From Actinomadura nitritigenes (lineage in GTDB: Bacteria; Actinomycetota; Actinomycetes; Streptosporangiales; Streptosporangiaceae), in contig NZ_JAGEOK010000006.1 of NCBI RefSeq assembly GCF_017573545.1, positions 1 through 64,000 on the forward strand: a stretch of DNA of 64,000 bases, in the 5' to 3' direction. Shown piece by piece: positions 25,478-34,643 of this stretch (position 1 is its first letter; each line of letters begins with the position of its first letter). The position numbers and the translations under genes are program-made. A model generated the notes under the pieces. It saw nothing but the letters and a program-made list of their open reading frames with translations, was not told the origin of the DNA and made no database searches.

Positions 25478-26458
25478 TCAGCTGTGCCCGCCGAAGAGGC
25501 TGGTGACGGAGCCGTCGCTGAAGACCTCGTTGATCGCGCGGGCGATCAGCGGGGCGATCGACAGGACCGTCAGCTTGTCGAACTGCTTGTCCTCCGGGAT
25601 GGGCAGCGTGTTGGTCAGGACGACCTCGGAGATCCGGGAGTTCTTCAGCCGGTCCACCGCGGGGCCCGACAGGACGCCGTGGGTCGCGGCGACGACGACC
25701 TTGTCGGCGCCGTGGTCGAACAGCGCGTCGGCGGCCTTCACGATCGTCCCGCCGGTGTCGATCATGTCGTCGACCACGACGCAGGTGCGGCCCTTGACCT
25801 CGCCGACGACGTCGAAGACCTTCACCTCGTTGGCGACGTCCGGGTCGCGCTTCTTGTGGATGATCGCCATCGGGACGCCGCCGAGCCGGTCGGACCAGCG
25901 CTCGGTCACCCGCACCCGTCCCGCGTCGGGCGCGACCACGGTCACCCGGGAGGTGTCGAGGCGGCTCTCGAAGTGCTGCGCCAGCAGGTCCAGCGCGAAC
26001 AGGTGGTCGACCGGGCCGTCGAAGAACCCCTGGATCTGCGCGGTGTGCAGGTCCACGGTGATCAGCCGGTCGGCGCCGGCGGTCTTGAACAGGTCGGCCA
26101 TCAGCCGCGCCGAGATCGGCTCGCGGCCGCGGTGCTTCTTGTCCTGCCGGGCGTAGCCGAAGAACGGCGCGACGACCGTGATCCGTTTGGCGGACGCCCG
26201 CTTCAGCGCGTCCACCATGATCAGCTGCTCCATGATCCACTGGTTGATGGGAGCTGTGTGGCTCTGGATCACGAAGGCGTCGGAGCCACGGACCGACTCC
26301 AGGAACCGCACGAACGTCTCACCGTTGGCGAAGTCGTACGCGGACGTCGGCGTCAGGTCGACGTGGAGGTTGTCGGAGACCTCCTTGGCCAGGTCCGGGT
26401 GGGCTCGGCCGGTGAAGAGCATCAGCTTCTTCTGACCGCTCGCTTTGATCCCACTCAC
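25478..26458 (-). CDS. prs: Ribose-phosphate pyrophosphokinase
   Basis: The 326-residue protein shows PRPP synthetase motifs: ANGETFVRFLESVRGSDAFVIQS, the flexible loop PFFGYARQDKKHRGREPIS, the divalent-cation site DLHTAQIQGFF and the PRPP signature VVVDDMIDTGGTI. It makes PRPP for nucleotide, His and Trp synthesis and, in actinobacteria, for decaprenyl-phosphoryl-arabinose. The frame is open to 26491, but the GTG at 26458 has GGGGAG upstream and gives the usual 326-residue length. It lies 185 bp after glmU, in the conserved glmU-prs order. Confidence 0.95.
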   Translation of the reverse strand: MSGIKASGQKKLMLFTGRAHPDLAKEVSDNLHVDLTPTSAYDFANGETFVRFLESVRGSDAFVIQSHTAPINQWIMEQLIMVDALKRASAKRITVVAPFFGYARQDKKHRGREPISARLMADLFKTAGADRLITVDLHTAQIQGFFDGPVDHLFALDLLAQHFESRLDTSRVTVVAPDAGRVRVTERWSDRLGGVPMAIIHKKRDPDVANEVKVFDVVGEVKGRTCVVVDDMIDTGGTIVKAADALFDHGADKVVVAATHGVLSGPAVDRLKNSRISEVVLTNTLPIPEDKQFDKLTVLSIAPLIARAINEVFSDGSVTSLFGGHS

Positions 26459-26590
26459 CTCTGACAACTCCCCCTCAATGGAACTGTGCACTCATGTGGG
26501 TTGTTGTCCCCACTCCCCGGGCACCACAAGAGTCTCCTCCGTGATGCCCGGTCGTCTTTTGTCCGTGGGGGACGCCGCTGTCCTCCACCT

Positions 26591-26638
26591 CCCCGCCGTA
26601 CGGCGGGGCAGTCGTCGGCGCGCCGGTTCTCCGGCGCG
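26591..26638 (-). terminator. Double hairpin after glmU
   Basis: Two adjacent perfect palindromes follow the glmU stop: an 8 bp stem with a TTCT loop (26619-26638) and CCCCGCCGTACGGCGGGG (26591-26608). They probably terminate or attenuate glmU transcription. Confidence 0.6.
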
Positions 26639-26643
26639 TCCCG

Positions 26644-28086
26644 TCAGGCCGGCTCGTCCCGGTCCTCGGCGGCGCGGCGCGCCGCCTCCGCCGCCGGCGT
26701 TCCGGGCCGCTTGCGCTCGACCCAGCCCTCGACGTTGCGCTGCCGCGCCCGCGCGACCGCCATCGCCCCCGGCGGGACGTCCTGGATGATCACCGAGCCG
26801 GCCGCGGTGTAGGCGCCGTCGCCCACCGTGACCGGCGCGACGATCATGTTGTCGCTGCCGACCTTCACATGGGAGCCGATCACACTGCGGTGCTTGCGCT
26901 CGCCGTCGTAGTTCACGAACACCGAGCTCGCGCCGATGTTGGAGTGGTCGCCGATCTCCGCGTCGCCGACGTAGGTGAGGTGCGGCACCTTCGTGCCCTC
27001 GCCGATCTCGGCGTTCTTGGTCTCGACGTAGGTGCCGATCTTGCCCTTGCGGGCCAGCCGCGTCCCGGGCCGCAGGTAGGCGAACGGGCCCACGGACGCC
27101 TCGGGCCCGATCTCCGCCTCGACGCACACCGCGTTCACCACGGACGCGTCCGCGCCGACGCGGGTGTCGGTCAGCGTGCAGTTCGGCCCGACGCTGGCGC
27201 CCGCCTCCAGGTGGGTGCGGCCGTGCAGCTGGGTCCCCGGGTGCACGACGGCGTCCGGCTCGGCGGTCACGTCCGCGTCGATCCAGGTGGACGCGGGGTC
27301 GATGATCGTCACCCCGGCCCGCATGTGGGCCTCGAGGATGCGGTCGTTCAGCTGCCGCCGCGCCTGGGCCAGCTGGACCCGGTCGTTCACGCCCTGCGTC
27401 TCGACCCAGTCGGCGACCAGGTGCGCGCCGGCCCGGTGGCCGTCGCCGCGCAGGATCGCCACCACGTCGGTGAGGTACTCCTCGCCGCCGGCGTTGTCGG
27501 TGGTCACCCGCTTGAGCGCGTCCTCCAGCAGGGCGCCGTCGAAGGCGTACATGCCGACGTTGATCTCGGTGACGGCGCGCTGGGCGTCGGTGGCGTCCTT
27601 GTGCTCGACGATCGCCTCGACGCTGCCGTCCGCCGCCCGGATCATCCGCCCGTATCCGGTCGCGTCGGGCATCTCGGTCGTCAGGACGGTGACCGCGTTG
27701 CCCTCGTCCTCGTGCGTGCGGACGAGCGCGGCGAGCGTCTCGCCGCGCAGCAGCGGATGGTCGCCGTTGGTCACCACGACGGTGCCGTCGAGCGAGCCGG
27801 TCCGCTCCAGCGCCATCCGGACGGCGTGCCCCGTCCCGCCCTGGACCTCCTGGACGACGGGCTCCACGTCCGGCGCGTGCTCGCCCAGGTAGGCGACGGC
27901 CTGCTCGCGGCGGTGCCCGACGACCGCGACGAGCCGCCGCGGCTCCAGCTCGCGGGCGGCGGCGAGGACGTGGCCCAGCATCGCGCGCCCGCACAGCTCG
28001 TGCAGGACCTTCAGGGTGCGGGACTTCATTCGCGTGCCCTCGCCCGCGGCGAGAACGATGACGGCGGCCGGGCTGTTGGCGCTCAC
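26644..28086 (-). CDS. glmU: Bifunctional GlcNAc-1-P uridyltransferase/GlcN-1-P acetyltransferase
   Basis: The protein is about 480 residues. The N-terminal pyrophosphorylase domain has [31 protein letters not shown] and EINVGMYAF. The C-terminal left-handed beta-helix has [39 protein letters not shown] and [13 protein letters not shown], including the acetyltransferase His region. It makes UDP-GlcNAc for peptidoglycan. The GTG at 28086 has GAGGAG at 7 bp; the open frame extends six codons further upstream. The last 20 residues are a charged, non-conserved tail. Confidence 0.96.
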   Translation of the reverse strand: MSANSPAAVIVLAAGEGTRMKSRTLKVLHELCGRAMLGHVLAAARELEPRRLVAVVGHRREQAVAYLGEHAPDVEPVVQEVQGGTGHAVRMALERTGSLDGTVVVTNGDHPLLRGETLAALVRTHEDEGNAVTVLTTEMPDATGYGRMIRAADGSVEAIVEHKDATDAQRAVTEINVGMYAFDGALLEDALKRVTTDNAGGEEYLTDVVAILRGDGHRAGAHLVADWVETQGVNDRVQLAQARRQLNDRILEAHMRAGVTIIDPASTWIDADVTAEPDAVVHPGTQLHGRTHLEAGASVGPNCTLTDTRVGADASVVNAVCVEAEIGPEASVGPFAYLRPGTRLARKGKIGTYVETKNAEIGEGTKVPHLTYVGDAEIGDHSNIGASSVFVNYDGERKHRSVIGSHVKVGSDNMIVAPVTVGDGAYTAAGSVIIQDVPPGAMAVARARQRNVEGWVERKRPGTPAAEAARRAAEDRDEPA

Positions 28087-28266
28087 TAGGAGGCTCCTCG
28101 GCATCGCGGACGGGATCGGTTGCGAGCGCGTCCACCTGCGGCATCAGGGCATGGCAGGCCGGAGCGCACCCGACACGGGAAGGATACCGCCCGCCGGGCG
28201 CGCGTCACCCCGCGGGCCACCTCACCAGGACAGACGCCCCAGAAAACGGCGATCCGGACACTTGGG

Positions 28267-28337
28267 CTCCCGGGGGAGGAATCGAACCTCCGTTGACTGA
28301 ACCAAAATCAGTTGTCCTGCCCCTAGACGACCCGGGA
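28267..28337 (-). tRNA. tRNA-Gln (anticodon TTG)
   Basis: This is a 71-base cloverleaf on the minus strand. The acceptor stem TCCCGGG pairs with CCCGGGA at the 3' end. The anticodon arm ACTGA-TTTTGGT-TCAGT gives anticodon TTG, and the T arm is GGAGG-TTCGATT-CCTCC. No CCA is encoded. It lies between glmU and the ADP-ribosylglycohydrolase gene; the rest of that 350 bp gap shows no other gene. Confidence 0.95.
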
Positions 28338-28439
28338 TGGGCGTTGTGCACCTCTCTGCGATGGAGTGTCAGCTCGCACGGGACACGATACCGAGTGGAT
28401 CCCCAGCGCCCCCACGGCTTTTCCCTCGCCCGCAGGACT

Positions 28440-29339
28440 TTACCGGGCGAGCCAGCCGGGCAGGGGTTCGCGGGCCTCCGACCAGGAGGCGGGGACGGCC
28501 TCGGCGCCGAGATGGGCGGCCACGATCCCGCCCGCGATCGCGGACATGGTGTCCATGTCGCCGCCGACCATGACGCACGCGCGCACCGCCGCCTCGTAGT
28601 CGGTCAGCCGGGTGGCCGCCGCCCACAGCGCGTACGGCACGGTGTCCTGCGCCGAGATGCGATTGCCGTTGCCCAGCACGTGGGCGGCGTCCCGCGGGGA
28701 CTTGGACAGCAGGCGCAGCGCCCGCTTGAGGCCGCGCCGCACGTACTCCCCCATCGCGGTGTGCTCCAGTGCCACCTCGATGACGTCCTTGGGGACGACC
28801 CTGCCGTCCTTCTGGGAGGCGACGTAGGCGGCGGCGACGGCCACCGCCACGGCACCGGCGATCCCCTCGACGTGCGAGTGGGTGATCTCGGCGGAGAGGG
28901 CCGCCTGGGCCGCCGCGCGGCCGAGGTCGTCCGCGAAGAAGGCGCCGAGTGGCGCGACGCGCATCGCCGCGCCGTTGCCGAAGGAGCCCTTGCCGTCGAA
29001 CAGCTCCCGCGAGGCGCGGTGCCAGTGGTCGCCGCCCCGGATGCGCTCCAGCAACTCGAGGGCGCCCGCGCCGTAGCGGCGGTGGACGTCGAACCTGTCG
29101 GCGAACGACCGCGCCAGCACATCCTGGTCGATTTGCCCGAATCGGTTTAGAACGTCTACTACCGAGCACGCCATCTCCGTGTCGTCCGACCACCCCCACG
29201 GCGCGGGCGGCACACCCGCCTCCGCGGACACGTGCCGGTTGGCCAGGACGAAGAACTGGTCGCCGAACGCGTCGGCGGTGGAGAGGCCCGCCAGGGAGGC
29301 GTGGGCTCGGGTGGAGCGCTCGTCCAGGGTCGGGGGCAT
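28440..29339 (-). CDS. ADP-ribosylglycohydrolase family protein
   Basis: This 299-residue all-alpha DraG/ARH-fold protein has the expected metal-binding motifs: GLSTADAFGDQF at the N-terminus, WSDDTEMACSV, a mid-protein THSHVEG, and C-terminal MVGGDMDTMSAIAGGIVAAHLG with the paired acidic residues. Such enzymes remove ADP-ribose from proteins or process small ADP-ribose compounds using two Mg ions. The substrate cannot be told from sequence. It follows no ADP-ribosyltransferase in this window. It is divergent from the desaturase gene across 160 bp. Confidence 0.9.
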   Translation of the reverse strand: MPPTLDERSTRAHASLAGLSTADAFGDQFFVLANRHVSAEAGVPPAPWGWSDDTEMACSVVDVLNRFGQIDQDVLARSFADRFDVHRRYGAGALELLERIRGGDHWHRASRELFDGKGSFGNGAAMRVAPLGAFFADDLGRAAAQAALSAEITHSHVEGIAGAVAVAVAAAYVASQKDGRVVPKDVIEVALEHTAMGEYVRRGLKRALRLLSKSPRDAAHVLGNGNRISAQDTVPYALWAAATRLTDYEAAVRACVMVGGDMDTMSAIAGGIVAAHLGAEAVPASWSEAREPLPGWLAR

Positions 29340-29445
29340 GGGCGGTCCTTCCGCGGCGGGCAGTGAGGTTTCGCACGAGAGTTTTGTGGCCCATGAGAGA
29401 GATTCCCACTGATTTTACCGGGCACCTCTGTCCAACTTACGGACC

Positions 29446-29467
29446 CGTAGGTTACGTTGGCGTAGGT
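29446..29467 (+). promoter_or_regulatory. Direct repeat upstream of desaturase gene
   Basis: CGTAGGT occurs twice with a 15 bp start-to-start distance (29446-29452 and 29461-29467), with TTACG elements around it, 33 bp before the desaturase ATG. It is a candidate operator, possibly for the TetR regulator encoded behind the desaturase (inference). Confidence 0.4.
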
Positions 29468-29499
29468 AGGCGCCCCCTAGTCACAGGAAGTGGTGACGC

Positions 29500-30453
29500 A
29501 TGACAACGGCTCCGACCATGGCTCCTCCCCGACCCGAACGGCGTCCCGAACTAGCACCCGACCAGCAGGGAAACGCCGAACGCCTGCTCGTCGCGGTGTT
29601 CACCGGCGTCCCGTTCCTGGCCCTGTTCGCGGCCGTTCCGCTCGCCTGGGGCAGGTTCCTCGGCTGGACCGACGTCGCGCTCACGGCCGTGTTCTACCTG
29701 CTGTCGGCGGGCGGGATCACCGTCGGTTACCACCGGTACTTCACGCACGGGTCGTTCAAGGCGAACCGGGCACTCAAGATCTTCCTGGCGCTGGCCGGCA
29801 GCATGGCCATCGAGGGCCCGGTCATCACCTGGGTGGCCGACCACCGGCGCCACCACAAGCACTCCGACCAGGAGTTCGACCCGCACTCGCCGTGGCGGTT
29901 CGGGAACGACTGGAAGGCCCTCGCCAAGGGCCTGGTGTGGGCGCACTACGGCTGGCTGTTCGACGCCAACCGGACGTCCAAGCAGCGGTTCGCCAAGGAC
30001 CTGCTCAAGGACCGCGACATCACCCGGATCCACCTGGCCTTCCCGGGCCTGGTGGCGGTGTCGTTCCTGCTGCCGGCCGCGCTCGGCGGCCTGATCACGA
30101 TGTCGTGGCTCGGCTTCTTCACGGCGCTGTTCTGGGCGGGGTTCGTGCGAATCACGCTCGTCCACCACGTCACGTGGGCGATCAACTCGATCTGCCACAC
30201 GTTCGGCAAGGAGGACTTCGAGGTCCGCGACAAGTCCCGCAACGTGTGGTGGCTGGCGATCCCGTCGCTCGGCGAGTCGTGGCACAACCTGCACCACTGC
30301 GACCCGACGTGCGCGCGGCACGGGGTGCTGAAGGGGCAGGTCGACATCAGCGCGCGGATCATCTGGGTGTTCGAGAAGCTGGGCTGGGCGCGGGACGTCC
30401 GGTGGCCGAAGGACGACAGGCTGGCCGCGAAACGCACGAAGCAGGCGGCTTGA
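29500..30453 (+). CDS. Acyl-CoA/fatty-acid desaturase (membrane di-iron)
   Basis: The 317-residue protein has four membrane segments and the three histidine boxes of delta-9-type desaturases: HRYFTHGSF (about residue 78), DHRRHHKHSD (about 114) and ESWHNLHHCDP (about 260). It introduces a double bond into acyl chains, using oxygen and an electron-transfer partner not encoded nearby. Residues around the boxes (AVFYLLSAGGITVGYHR) match actinobacterial stearoyl-CoA-type enzymes. A TetR gene begins 17 bp after the stop, so the two form an operon that probably adjusts membrane fluidity. Confidence 0.94.
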   Translation: MTTAPTMAPPRPERRPELAPDQQGNAERLLVAVFTGVPFLALFAAVPLAWGRFLGWTDVALTAVFYLLSAGGITVGYHRYFTHGSFKANRALKIFLALAGSMAIEGPVITWVADHRRHHKHSDQEFDPHSPWRFGNDWKALAKGLVWAHYGWLFDANRTSKQRFAKDLLKDRDITRIHLAFPGLVAVSFLLPAALGGLITMSWLGFFTALFWAGFVRITLVHHVTWAINSICHTFGKEDFEVRDKSRNVWWLAIPSLGESWHNLHHCDPTCARHGVLKGQVDISARIIWVFEKLGWARDVRWPKDDRLAAKRTKQAA

Positions 30454-30470
30454 CCGTCACAATTGATCCC

Positions 30471-31268
30471 GTGACAGATCCCGCTCCCAGGCCCCGCAGA
30501 AAGCGGATGACCGGCAAGGAACGCCGCGAGCAGCTCCTCGACATCGGCCGCACCCTGTTCGCCGAGCGTGGCCTGGACGGCACCTCGGTGGAGGAGATCG
30601 CCTCCGCCGCGGGTGTGTCGAAGCCCGTGGTGTACGAGCACTTCGGCGGCAAGGAGGGGCTCTACGCGGTCGTCGTCGACCGCGAGTTCGAGCGGCTGCT
30701 GAGCCTGGTGACCGAGGCGCTGAACTCGGCGATCCACTACCGGAGCAAGCTGGAGAAGGCGGCGCTGGCGCTGCTGGAGTACATCGAGGGGCACCCGGAC
30801 GGGTTCCGGATCCTCGTACGGGACTCGCACGGCGGCACCGGGACGGGCAGCTACGCGAGCCTGCTCAGCGAGATCGCCGGCGAGGTGGAGTACATCCTCG
30901 CGCAGGAGTTCGACCGGCACGACTACGACGACAAGTTCGCGCCGCTGTACGCGCAGAGCCTGGTCGGCATGGTGGCCCTGACGGGCCAGTGGTGGCTGGA
31001 CGTGCGCAAGCCGAAGCGCGAGGAGGTCGCCGCGCACGTGGTGAACCTCGCGTGGAACGGCCTCGCGGGGCTGGAGCCGAAGCCGTCGCTGGATCCGCGG
31101 CAGCGCCGCAAGGAGATGGAGCGCGCGGAGAAGCGCGCGGAGAAGGCGGCCGCGAAGGCGGAGAAGGCGGAGGAGAAGGCGGCGGCGAGGGCCGAGAAGG
31201 CGCAGCGGAGGAGCCGCCGCGAGGCGGAGGCGGACTTCGCGGACCCGAGCCCGCATCCGTCGGTCTGA
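30471..31268 (+). CDS. TetR-family regulator with Lys/Glu/Ala-rich C-terminal helix
   Basis: This is about 265 residues. The N-terminal TetR helix-turn-helix runs from RREQLLDIGRTLFAERGLDG to VSKPVVYEHFGGKEGLYA (residues about 20-65), followed by an all-alpha ligand domain. The last 60 residues are a highly charged KRAEKAAAKAEKAEEKAAARAEKA-type stretch, predicted as a long helix or coiled coil, that ordinary TetR proteins lack. The start is uncertain: a GTG at 30471 is used, and an ATG at 30507 is the alternative; neither has a clear ribosome-binding site. Its position behind the desaturase suggests it regulates lipid desaturation. Confidence 0.88.
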   Translation: MTDPAPRPRRKRMTGKERREQLLDIGRTLFAERGLDGTSVEEIASAAGVSKPVVYEHFGGKEGLYAVVVDREFERLLSLVTEALNSAIHYRSKLEKAALALLEYIEGHPDGFRILVRDSHGGTGTGSYASLLSEIAGEVEYILAQEFDRHDYDDKFAPLYAQSLVGMVALTGQWWLDVRKPKREEVAAHVVNLAWNGLAGLEPKPSLDPRQRRKEMERAEKRAEKAAAKAEKAEEKAAARAEKAQRRSRREAEADFADPSPHPSV

Positions 31269-31370
31269 CCCGGTCCGGGGGCCGGTCGTGCGCTGGAGCG
31301 TGCGGCCGGCCTCCGGCTTTCGCGCGGGCGGGCCTCCGGCCTTCGCGCGGGCGTTCGGAGGGGCGGGCGG

Positions 31371-31733
31371 TCAGCTCTCGGGCTGGAGGAATTCGAGGCG
31401 GTTGCCGACGGGGTCGTCGGCGTAGAAGCGGCGGTATCCGGGGAACAGGCCGTCGTGCCGGACGTCGTGGCCGGCGGCGCGGAGCCGGTCGGCGAGGGCG
31501 TCGAGGTCGCCGGTGAGCAGGCCGGGGTGCGCCTTGCGGGCGGGGCGGAAGTCCTCCTCGATGCCGAGGTGGAGTTCGAGGCCGGGGCCGCGGAACCAGG
31601 CGCCGCCGCGCTTGGCGAGCTCGGGCGGCTTGGCGATCTCCTGGAGGCCGAGGACGCCGGCGTAGAAGGCGCGGAGGGCGTCCTCGCTGCCGGGCGGGGC
31701 GGCGAGCTGGACGTGGTGGAGGGCGGTGAGCAT
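31371..31733 (-). CDS. VOC (glyoxalase/dioxygenase-fold) protein
   Basis: This 120-residue vicinal-oxygen-chelate protein opens with LTALHHVQLAAPPGSEDALRAFYAGVLGL and ends with YRRFYADDPVGNRLEFLQPE, giving one babbab module pair. Metal-ligand candidates are the first His (HHVQL), the His in LELHLGIEE and the final Glu (LEFLQ). The chemistry cannot be specified from sequence. AGGAGG is at good distance from the ATG at 31731-31733; an open frame further upstream is not needed. It is convergent with the TetR gene. A 22-23 bp direct duplication (31308-31352) lies in the gap between them. Confidence 0.85.
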   Translation of the reverse strand: MLTALHHVQLAAPPGSEDALRAFYAGVLGLQEIAKPPELAKRGGAWFRGPGLELHLGIEEDFRPARKAHPGLLTGDLDALADRLRAAGHDVRHDGLFPGYRRFYADDPVGNRLEFLQPES

Positions 31734-31958
31734 GCGGGCCTCCTCGCGAACGGACGCCGGCGGCCGTCCGGAGTTCGTCCGGGCGGCCGCCGGCAGGGGT
31801 CGCCGGCATCGGGTCGCGAAGCCGGGGTTCGGTGCCGGGCCGGGCGGTCTGCGATCATGTGCGGGTCGCGTCCGCGCGGCCTGGATGCCGCCCGCCGGCC
31901 GAGCTGGCACACCGCAGGGGAACGAGTCGCTTCCCTCGGCCGGCGGGCGGCACCCCGT

Positions 31959-32753
31959 CTAGGGGGCGTGACGTGCGGCGATCACGAACACTCTCCTGAA
32001 CGGGAAGACGGTGCCGTAGGGGCGGCGGGGGTAGGCGTCGCGGAGCCTGTCCCGGTAGGCGGCGAGGAACTCGCCGGCCTCGTCCGGCCCGAGCGCCGAC
32101 AGGACGGGGCGCAGCGCGGTGCCCTTGACCCATTCGAGGACGGGGTCGTCGCCGCCGAGGACCTGCATGTAGGTGGTCTCCCAGGCGTCGACGGCGCATC
32201 CGTGGCGGGCGAGGCGGTCGAGGTAGCCGGCGGGGTCGAGGACGGGGTCGTCGCGGACGGTGCCGGCGAGGCGGTCGCGCCAGCGCGGGGAGCGGCACAG
32301 CTCGCGGAGCAGGACGTGGCTGGGCGCGTCGAAGTTGCCGGGGACCTGGAAGGCGAGGCGCCCGCCGGGTGCGAGGGCCTCGACCCAGCGCGGCAGCAGG
32401 TCGAGATGGCCGGGGACCCACTGCAGGACGGCGTTGGAGACGATGAGGTCGACGGGGTGGTCGGGCCGCCAGTCGGCGACGTCGGCCACGTCGAAGGTGA
32501 GCCGTCCGGGGATCGCGTGGGCGCGGGCGGCGGCGATCATCTCGGGCGAAGAGTCGAGGGCCCGCACGACCGCCCGGGGCCAGCGGCCCGCGAGGGTCGC
32601 GGTGAGCTCCCCGCTCCCGCACCCGAGGTCGACGACGTGCCGGGGCTCGACGGGTCCGAGCCGGCCGACCAGTTCGATGAACGGCCTGGCGCGCTCGTCG
32701 CCGTAGACCCCGTACTGCGCGGGGTCCCACACGGCCTCAGCTTGTCTCGACAT
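31959..32753 (-). CDS. tam: Trans-aconitate 2-methyltransferase-like SAM methyltransferase
   Basis: The 264-residue class I methyltransferase starts AVWDPAQYGVYGDERARPF, as in Tam proteins. SAM motif I is VVDLGCGSGELTATLA, the acidic motif II is ALDSSPEMIAAA, and DLIVSNAVLQWVPGH is characteristic of Tam. It probably methylates trans-aconitate or a related acid. The start is set at the ATG at 32751-32753; the open frame goes to 32777. A TTGACA-like -35 lies in the palindrome at 32779-32792 and a second copy of that palindrome covers the start codon, so repression by a bound regulator is plausible. It is divergent from the PPOX gene. Confidence 0.85.
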   Translation of the reverse strand: MSRQAEAVWDPAQYGVYGDERARPFIELVGRLGPVEPRHVVDLGCGSGELTATLAGRWPRAVVRALDSSPEMIAAARAHAIPGRLTFDVADVADWRPDHPVDLIVSNAVLQWVPGHLDLLPRWVEALAPGGRLAFQVPGNFDAPSHVLLRELCRSPRWRDRLAGTVRDDPVLDPAGYLDRLARHGCAVDAWETTYMQVLGGDDPVLEWVKGTALRPVLSALGPDEAGEFLAAYRDRLRDAYPRRPYGTVFPFRRVFVIAARHAP

Positions 32754-32758
32754 CAAGA
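32745..32758. promoter_or_regulatory. Candidate operator (TCTTGA-type palindrome), site 1
   Basis: TCTCGACATCAAGA matches the palindrome TCTTGAnnTCAAGA with one mismatch and overlaps the tam start codon. Its centre is 34 bp from that of site 2, about three helical turns. Confidence 0.55.
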
Positions 32759-32778
32759 GACATGATGCCGCGCCCATA

Positions 32779-32792
32779 TCTTGATGTCAAGA
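32779..32792. promoter_or_regulatory. Candidate operator (TCTTGA-type palindrome), site 2
   Basis: TCTTGATGTCAAGA is a 14 bp palindrome with perfect 6 bp arms in the tam/PPOX divergent region. On the minus strand it contains TTGACA, a plausible tam -35. It resembles the site before marR at 40251-40264. Confidence 0.65.
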
Positions 32793-32866
32793 ATCTTGTC
32801 CGCCGCCGCGCCGCACCAGTCATCCGACGGATGCCGGGCGCGGCGCCCCGTTCCTAGGGTCGGGGC

Positions 32867-33262
32867 ATGACGTTCAACGAGGTCGAGCAGAGGTATCTGG
32901 CGCAGGTCCCGCGCGGACGGCTGGCGACGGTCGCGCCGGACGGGAGCCCGCAGAACAAGCCGGTCGGTTTCGAGGTCGACGCCGAGCACGGCACGATCGA
33001 CATCCACGGGTTCGGCATGGCGGGCTCGGCGAAGTTCCGCAACGTCGAGCGGAACCCGGCCGTGTCGTTCGTCGTGGACGACGCGATCGGCGAGGGTGCG
33101 GCGAACATGCGCTTCCTGGAGATTAGGGGCCGGGCCGAGCAGGTCCGGGACGGCGACCGGGAGAACTGGTTCATCCGCATCCGGCCGCGCCGGCTGCTGG
33201 CGTTCAACATCGACCCGGACCGTCCCGGCATGCACGCGCGCGACGTCGAGGCCGGCCGATGA
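32867..33262 (+). CDS. PPOX-class (split-barrel) F420- or FMN-dependent protein
   Basis: The 131-residue split beta-barrel has the pattern [27 protein letters not shown], then [19 protein letters not shown] and [12 protein letters not shown], typical of the pyridoxamine-phosphate-oxidase-like family with F420 or flavin cofactors in actinobacteria. It probably reduces or oxidises a small molecule. Its ATG follows a GGGTCGGGGC stretch. The stop overlaps the next gene's ATG by 4 bp, so it is coupled to the patatin-like gene. It is divergent from tam across a region with two palindromic sites. Confidence 0.85.
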   Translation: MTFNEVEQRYLAQVPRGRLATVAPDGSPQNKPVGFEVDAEHGTIDIHGFGMAGSAKFRNVERNPAVSFVVDDAIGEGAANMRFLEIRGRAEQVRDGDRENWFIRIRPRRLLAFNIDPDRPGMHARDVEAGR

Positions 33263-34041
33263 GCTGGGGACTGGTGCTGGGCCCCGGCGGCCCGGTCGGC
33301 ACGGCGTGGCTGGCCGGGCTCGCCGCGGGGCTGCGGGAGGCGGGGGTCGACCCGGCCGGCGCGGGGACGATCGTGGGCACGTCGGCGGGCGCGATCGCGG
33401 CCGCGATGATCGCGACCGGCCGCGACCTGGCGGCGGTCGCGGAGATGCCCCCGGCGAACGGCCCGCGCCCCGCGCGGAGTCCGGCGGTGATGGAGCGGGT
33501 GTTCGGGCTGATGCGCGATCCGGCGCTGGAGCCGGACGAGGCGCGCCGGCGCGTCGGGCGGCTGGCGGCGGAGGCCGAGGCGCTGCCCGCCGAATGGCAC
33601 CGCAAGCGGATGGAGTTCCTGGTCGGGACGGACGCGTGGCCGGAGGGCCGGCTGCTGATCACGGCGGTGGACGTGGCGTCCGGCGAGCCCGTCGTCTGGG
33701 ACCGGGCGAGCGGCGTGCCGCTGTCGGCGGCGGTCGCGGCGAGCAGCGCGGCGCCGGGCCACGCCCGTCCCGTCGAGATCGGCGGGCGGCTCTACATGGA
33801 CGGCGCGTTCGGCGGCGGCTCGTGGCCGTGGCTCGCGCGGGACGAGGCGAAGGTCGTGCTGGTCGAGCCGTTCGCGCACATGTCGGACGGCGCGGGGGGC
33901 GACGTGCGGATCGTCCCGGACGCGGCGGCGCTGGAGGCGTTCGGCGGCGACGTGGGCGACGTGACCCGGTGGGCGGAGTGCTACCGGGCGGGCGTCCGGC
34001 AGGCCCCCGGGGCCGCGCGGCTGATCGCTACTGTGGCCTGA
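33259..34041 (+). CDS. Patatin-like phospholipase family protein
   Basis: This 260-residue protein shows the patatin oxyanion loop [10 protein letters not shown] near residue 8, the nucleophile elbow [12 protein letters not shown] (GxSxG, Ser about 43) and the catalytic Asp in [11 protein letters not shown]. It would cleave an ester of a lipid or related substrate using a Ser-Asp dyad. There is no signal peptide, so it is probably cytoplasmic. It is coupled on both sides: a 4 bp overlap with the PPOX gene and a 1 bp TGATG overlap with maf. Confidence 0.88.
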   Translation: MSWGLVLGPGGPVGTAWLAGLAAGLREAGVDPAGAGTIVGTSAGAIAAAMIATGRDLAAVAEMPPANGPRPARSPAVMERVFGLMRDPALEPDEARRRVGRLAAEAEALPAEWHRKRMEFLVGTDAWPEGRLLITAVDVASGEPVVWDRASGVPLSAAVAASSAAPGHARPVEIGGRLYMDGAFGGGSWPWLARDEAKVVLVEPFAHMSDGAGGDVRIVPDAAALEAFGGDVGDVTRWAECYRAGVRQAPGAARLIATVA

Positions 34042-34643
34042 TGCGGAAGGTGGTGCTGGCGTCGGCGTCGACGGCGCGGTTGCGGATCCTGCGGGAGGCG
34101 GGCGCGGACCCGGAGGTCGCCGTCAGCGGCGTGGACGAGTCGGCGGTCGCCGCCGGCTCGGTCGCCGGGCTGGCCGGCGCGCTGGCGCGGGCGAAGGCGC
34201 GCGCGGTCGCGGGCGGTGTCGCGGACGCGATCGTGATCGGCTGCGACTCGCTGCTGGAGGTGGGCGGGCGCGCGTTCGGGAAGCCGGCGTCGGCGGAGGA
34301 GGCCGCGGCGTGGTGGGCGGCGCGGCGCGGTGCGACGGGCGTGCTGCACACCGGGCACTGCGTGGTCGACACGGCGTCGGGGCGGGACGCGCTGGAGGTG
34401 GCGAGCACCCGGATCCGGTTCGGCGACCCGTCCGACGAGGAGATCGCCGCGTACGTCGCCACGGGCGAGCCGCTGCACGTCGCGGGCGCGTTCACGCTGG
34501 AGGGGCGCGGGGCCTGGTTCATCGACGGGATCGACGGCGATCCCGGCACGGTGATGGGCCTGTCGCTGCCCCTCCTGCGGCGGATGCTGGCCGGTGTCGG
34601 GGTTCCGCTGACCGAGGTGTGGCCGGTCCCGGTCACCGCTTGA
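34041..34643 (+). CDS. maf: Maf/YhdE-type nucleotide pyrophosphatase
   Basis: The 200-residue Maf protein has the substrate loop [21 protein letters not shown], the catalytic region [20 protein letters not shown] and [31 protein letters not shown]. Maf enzymes hydrolyse non-canonical or modified nucleoside triphosphates and are linked to cell-division control. The length is usual. The first motif reads [11 protein letters not shown], where SPRR is common, a minor variation. The start overlaps the previous stop by one base, and the last 11 bp overlap the 3' end of the convergent response-regulator gene. Confidence 0.92.
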   Translation: MRKVVLASASTARLRILREAGADPEVAVSGVDESAVAAGSVAGLAGALARAKARAVAGGVADAIVIGCDSLLEVGGRAFGKPASAEEAAAWWAARRGATGVLHTGHCVVDTASGRDALEVASTRIRFGDPSDEEIAAYVATGEPLHVAGAFTLEGRGAWFIDGIDGDPGTVMGLSLPLLRRMLAGVGVPLTEVWPVPVTA

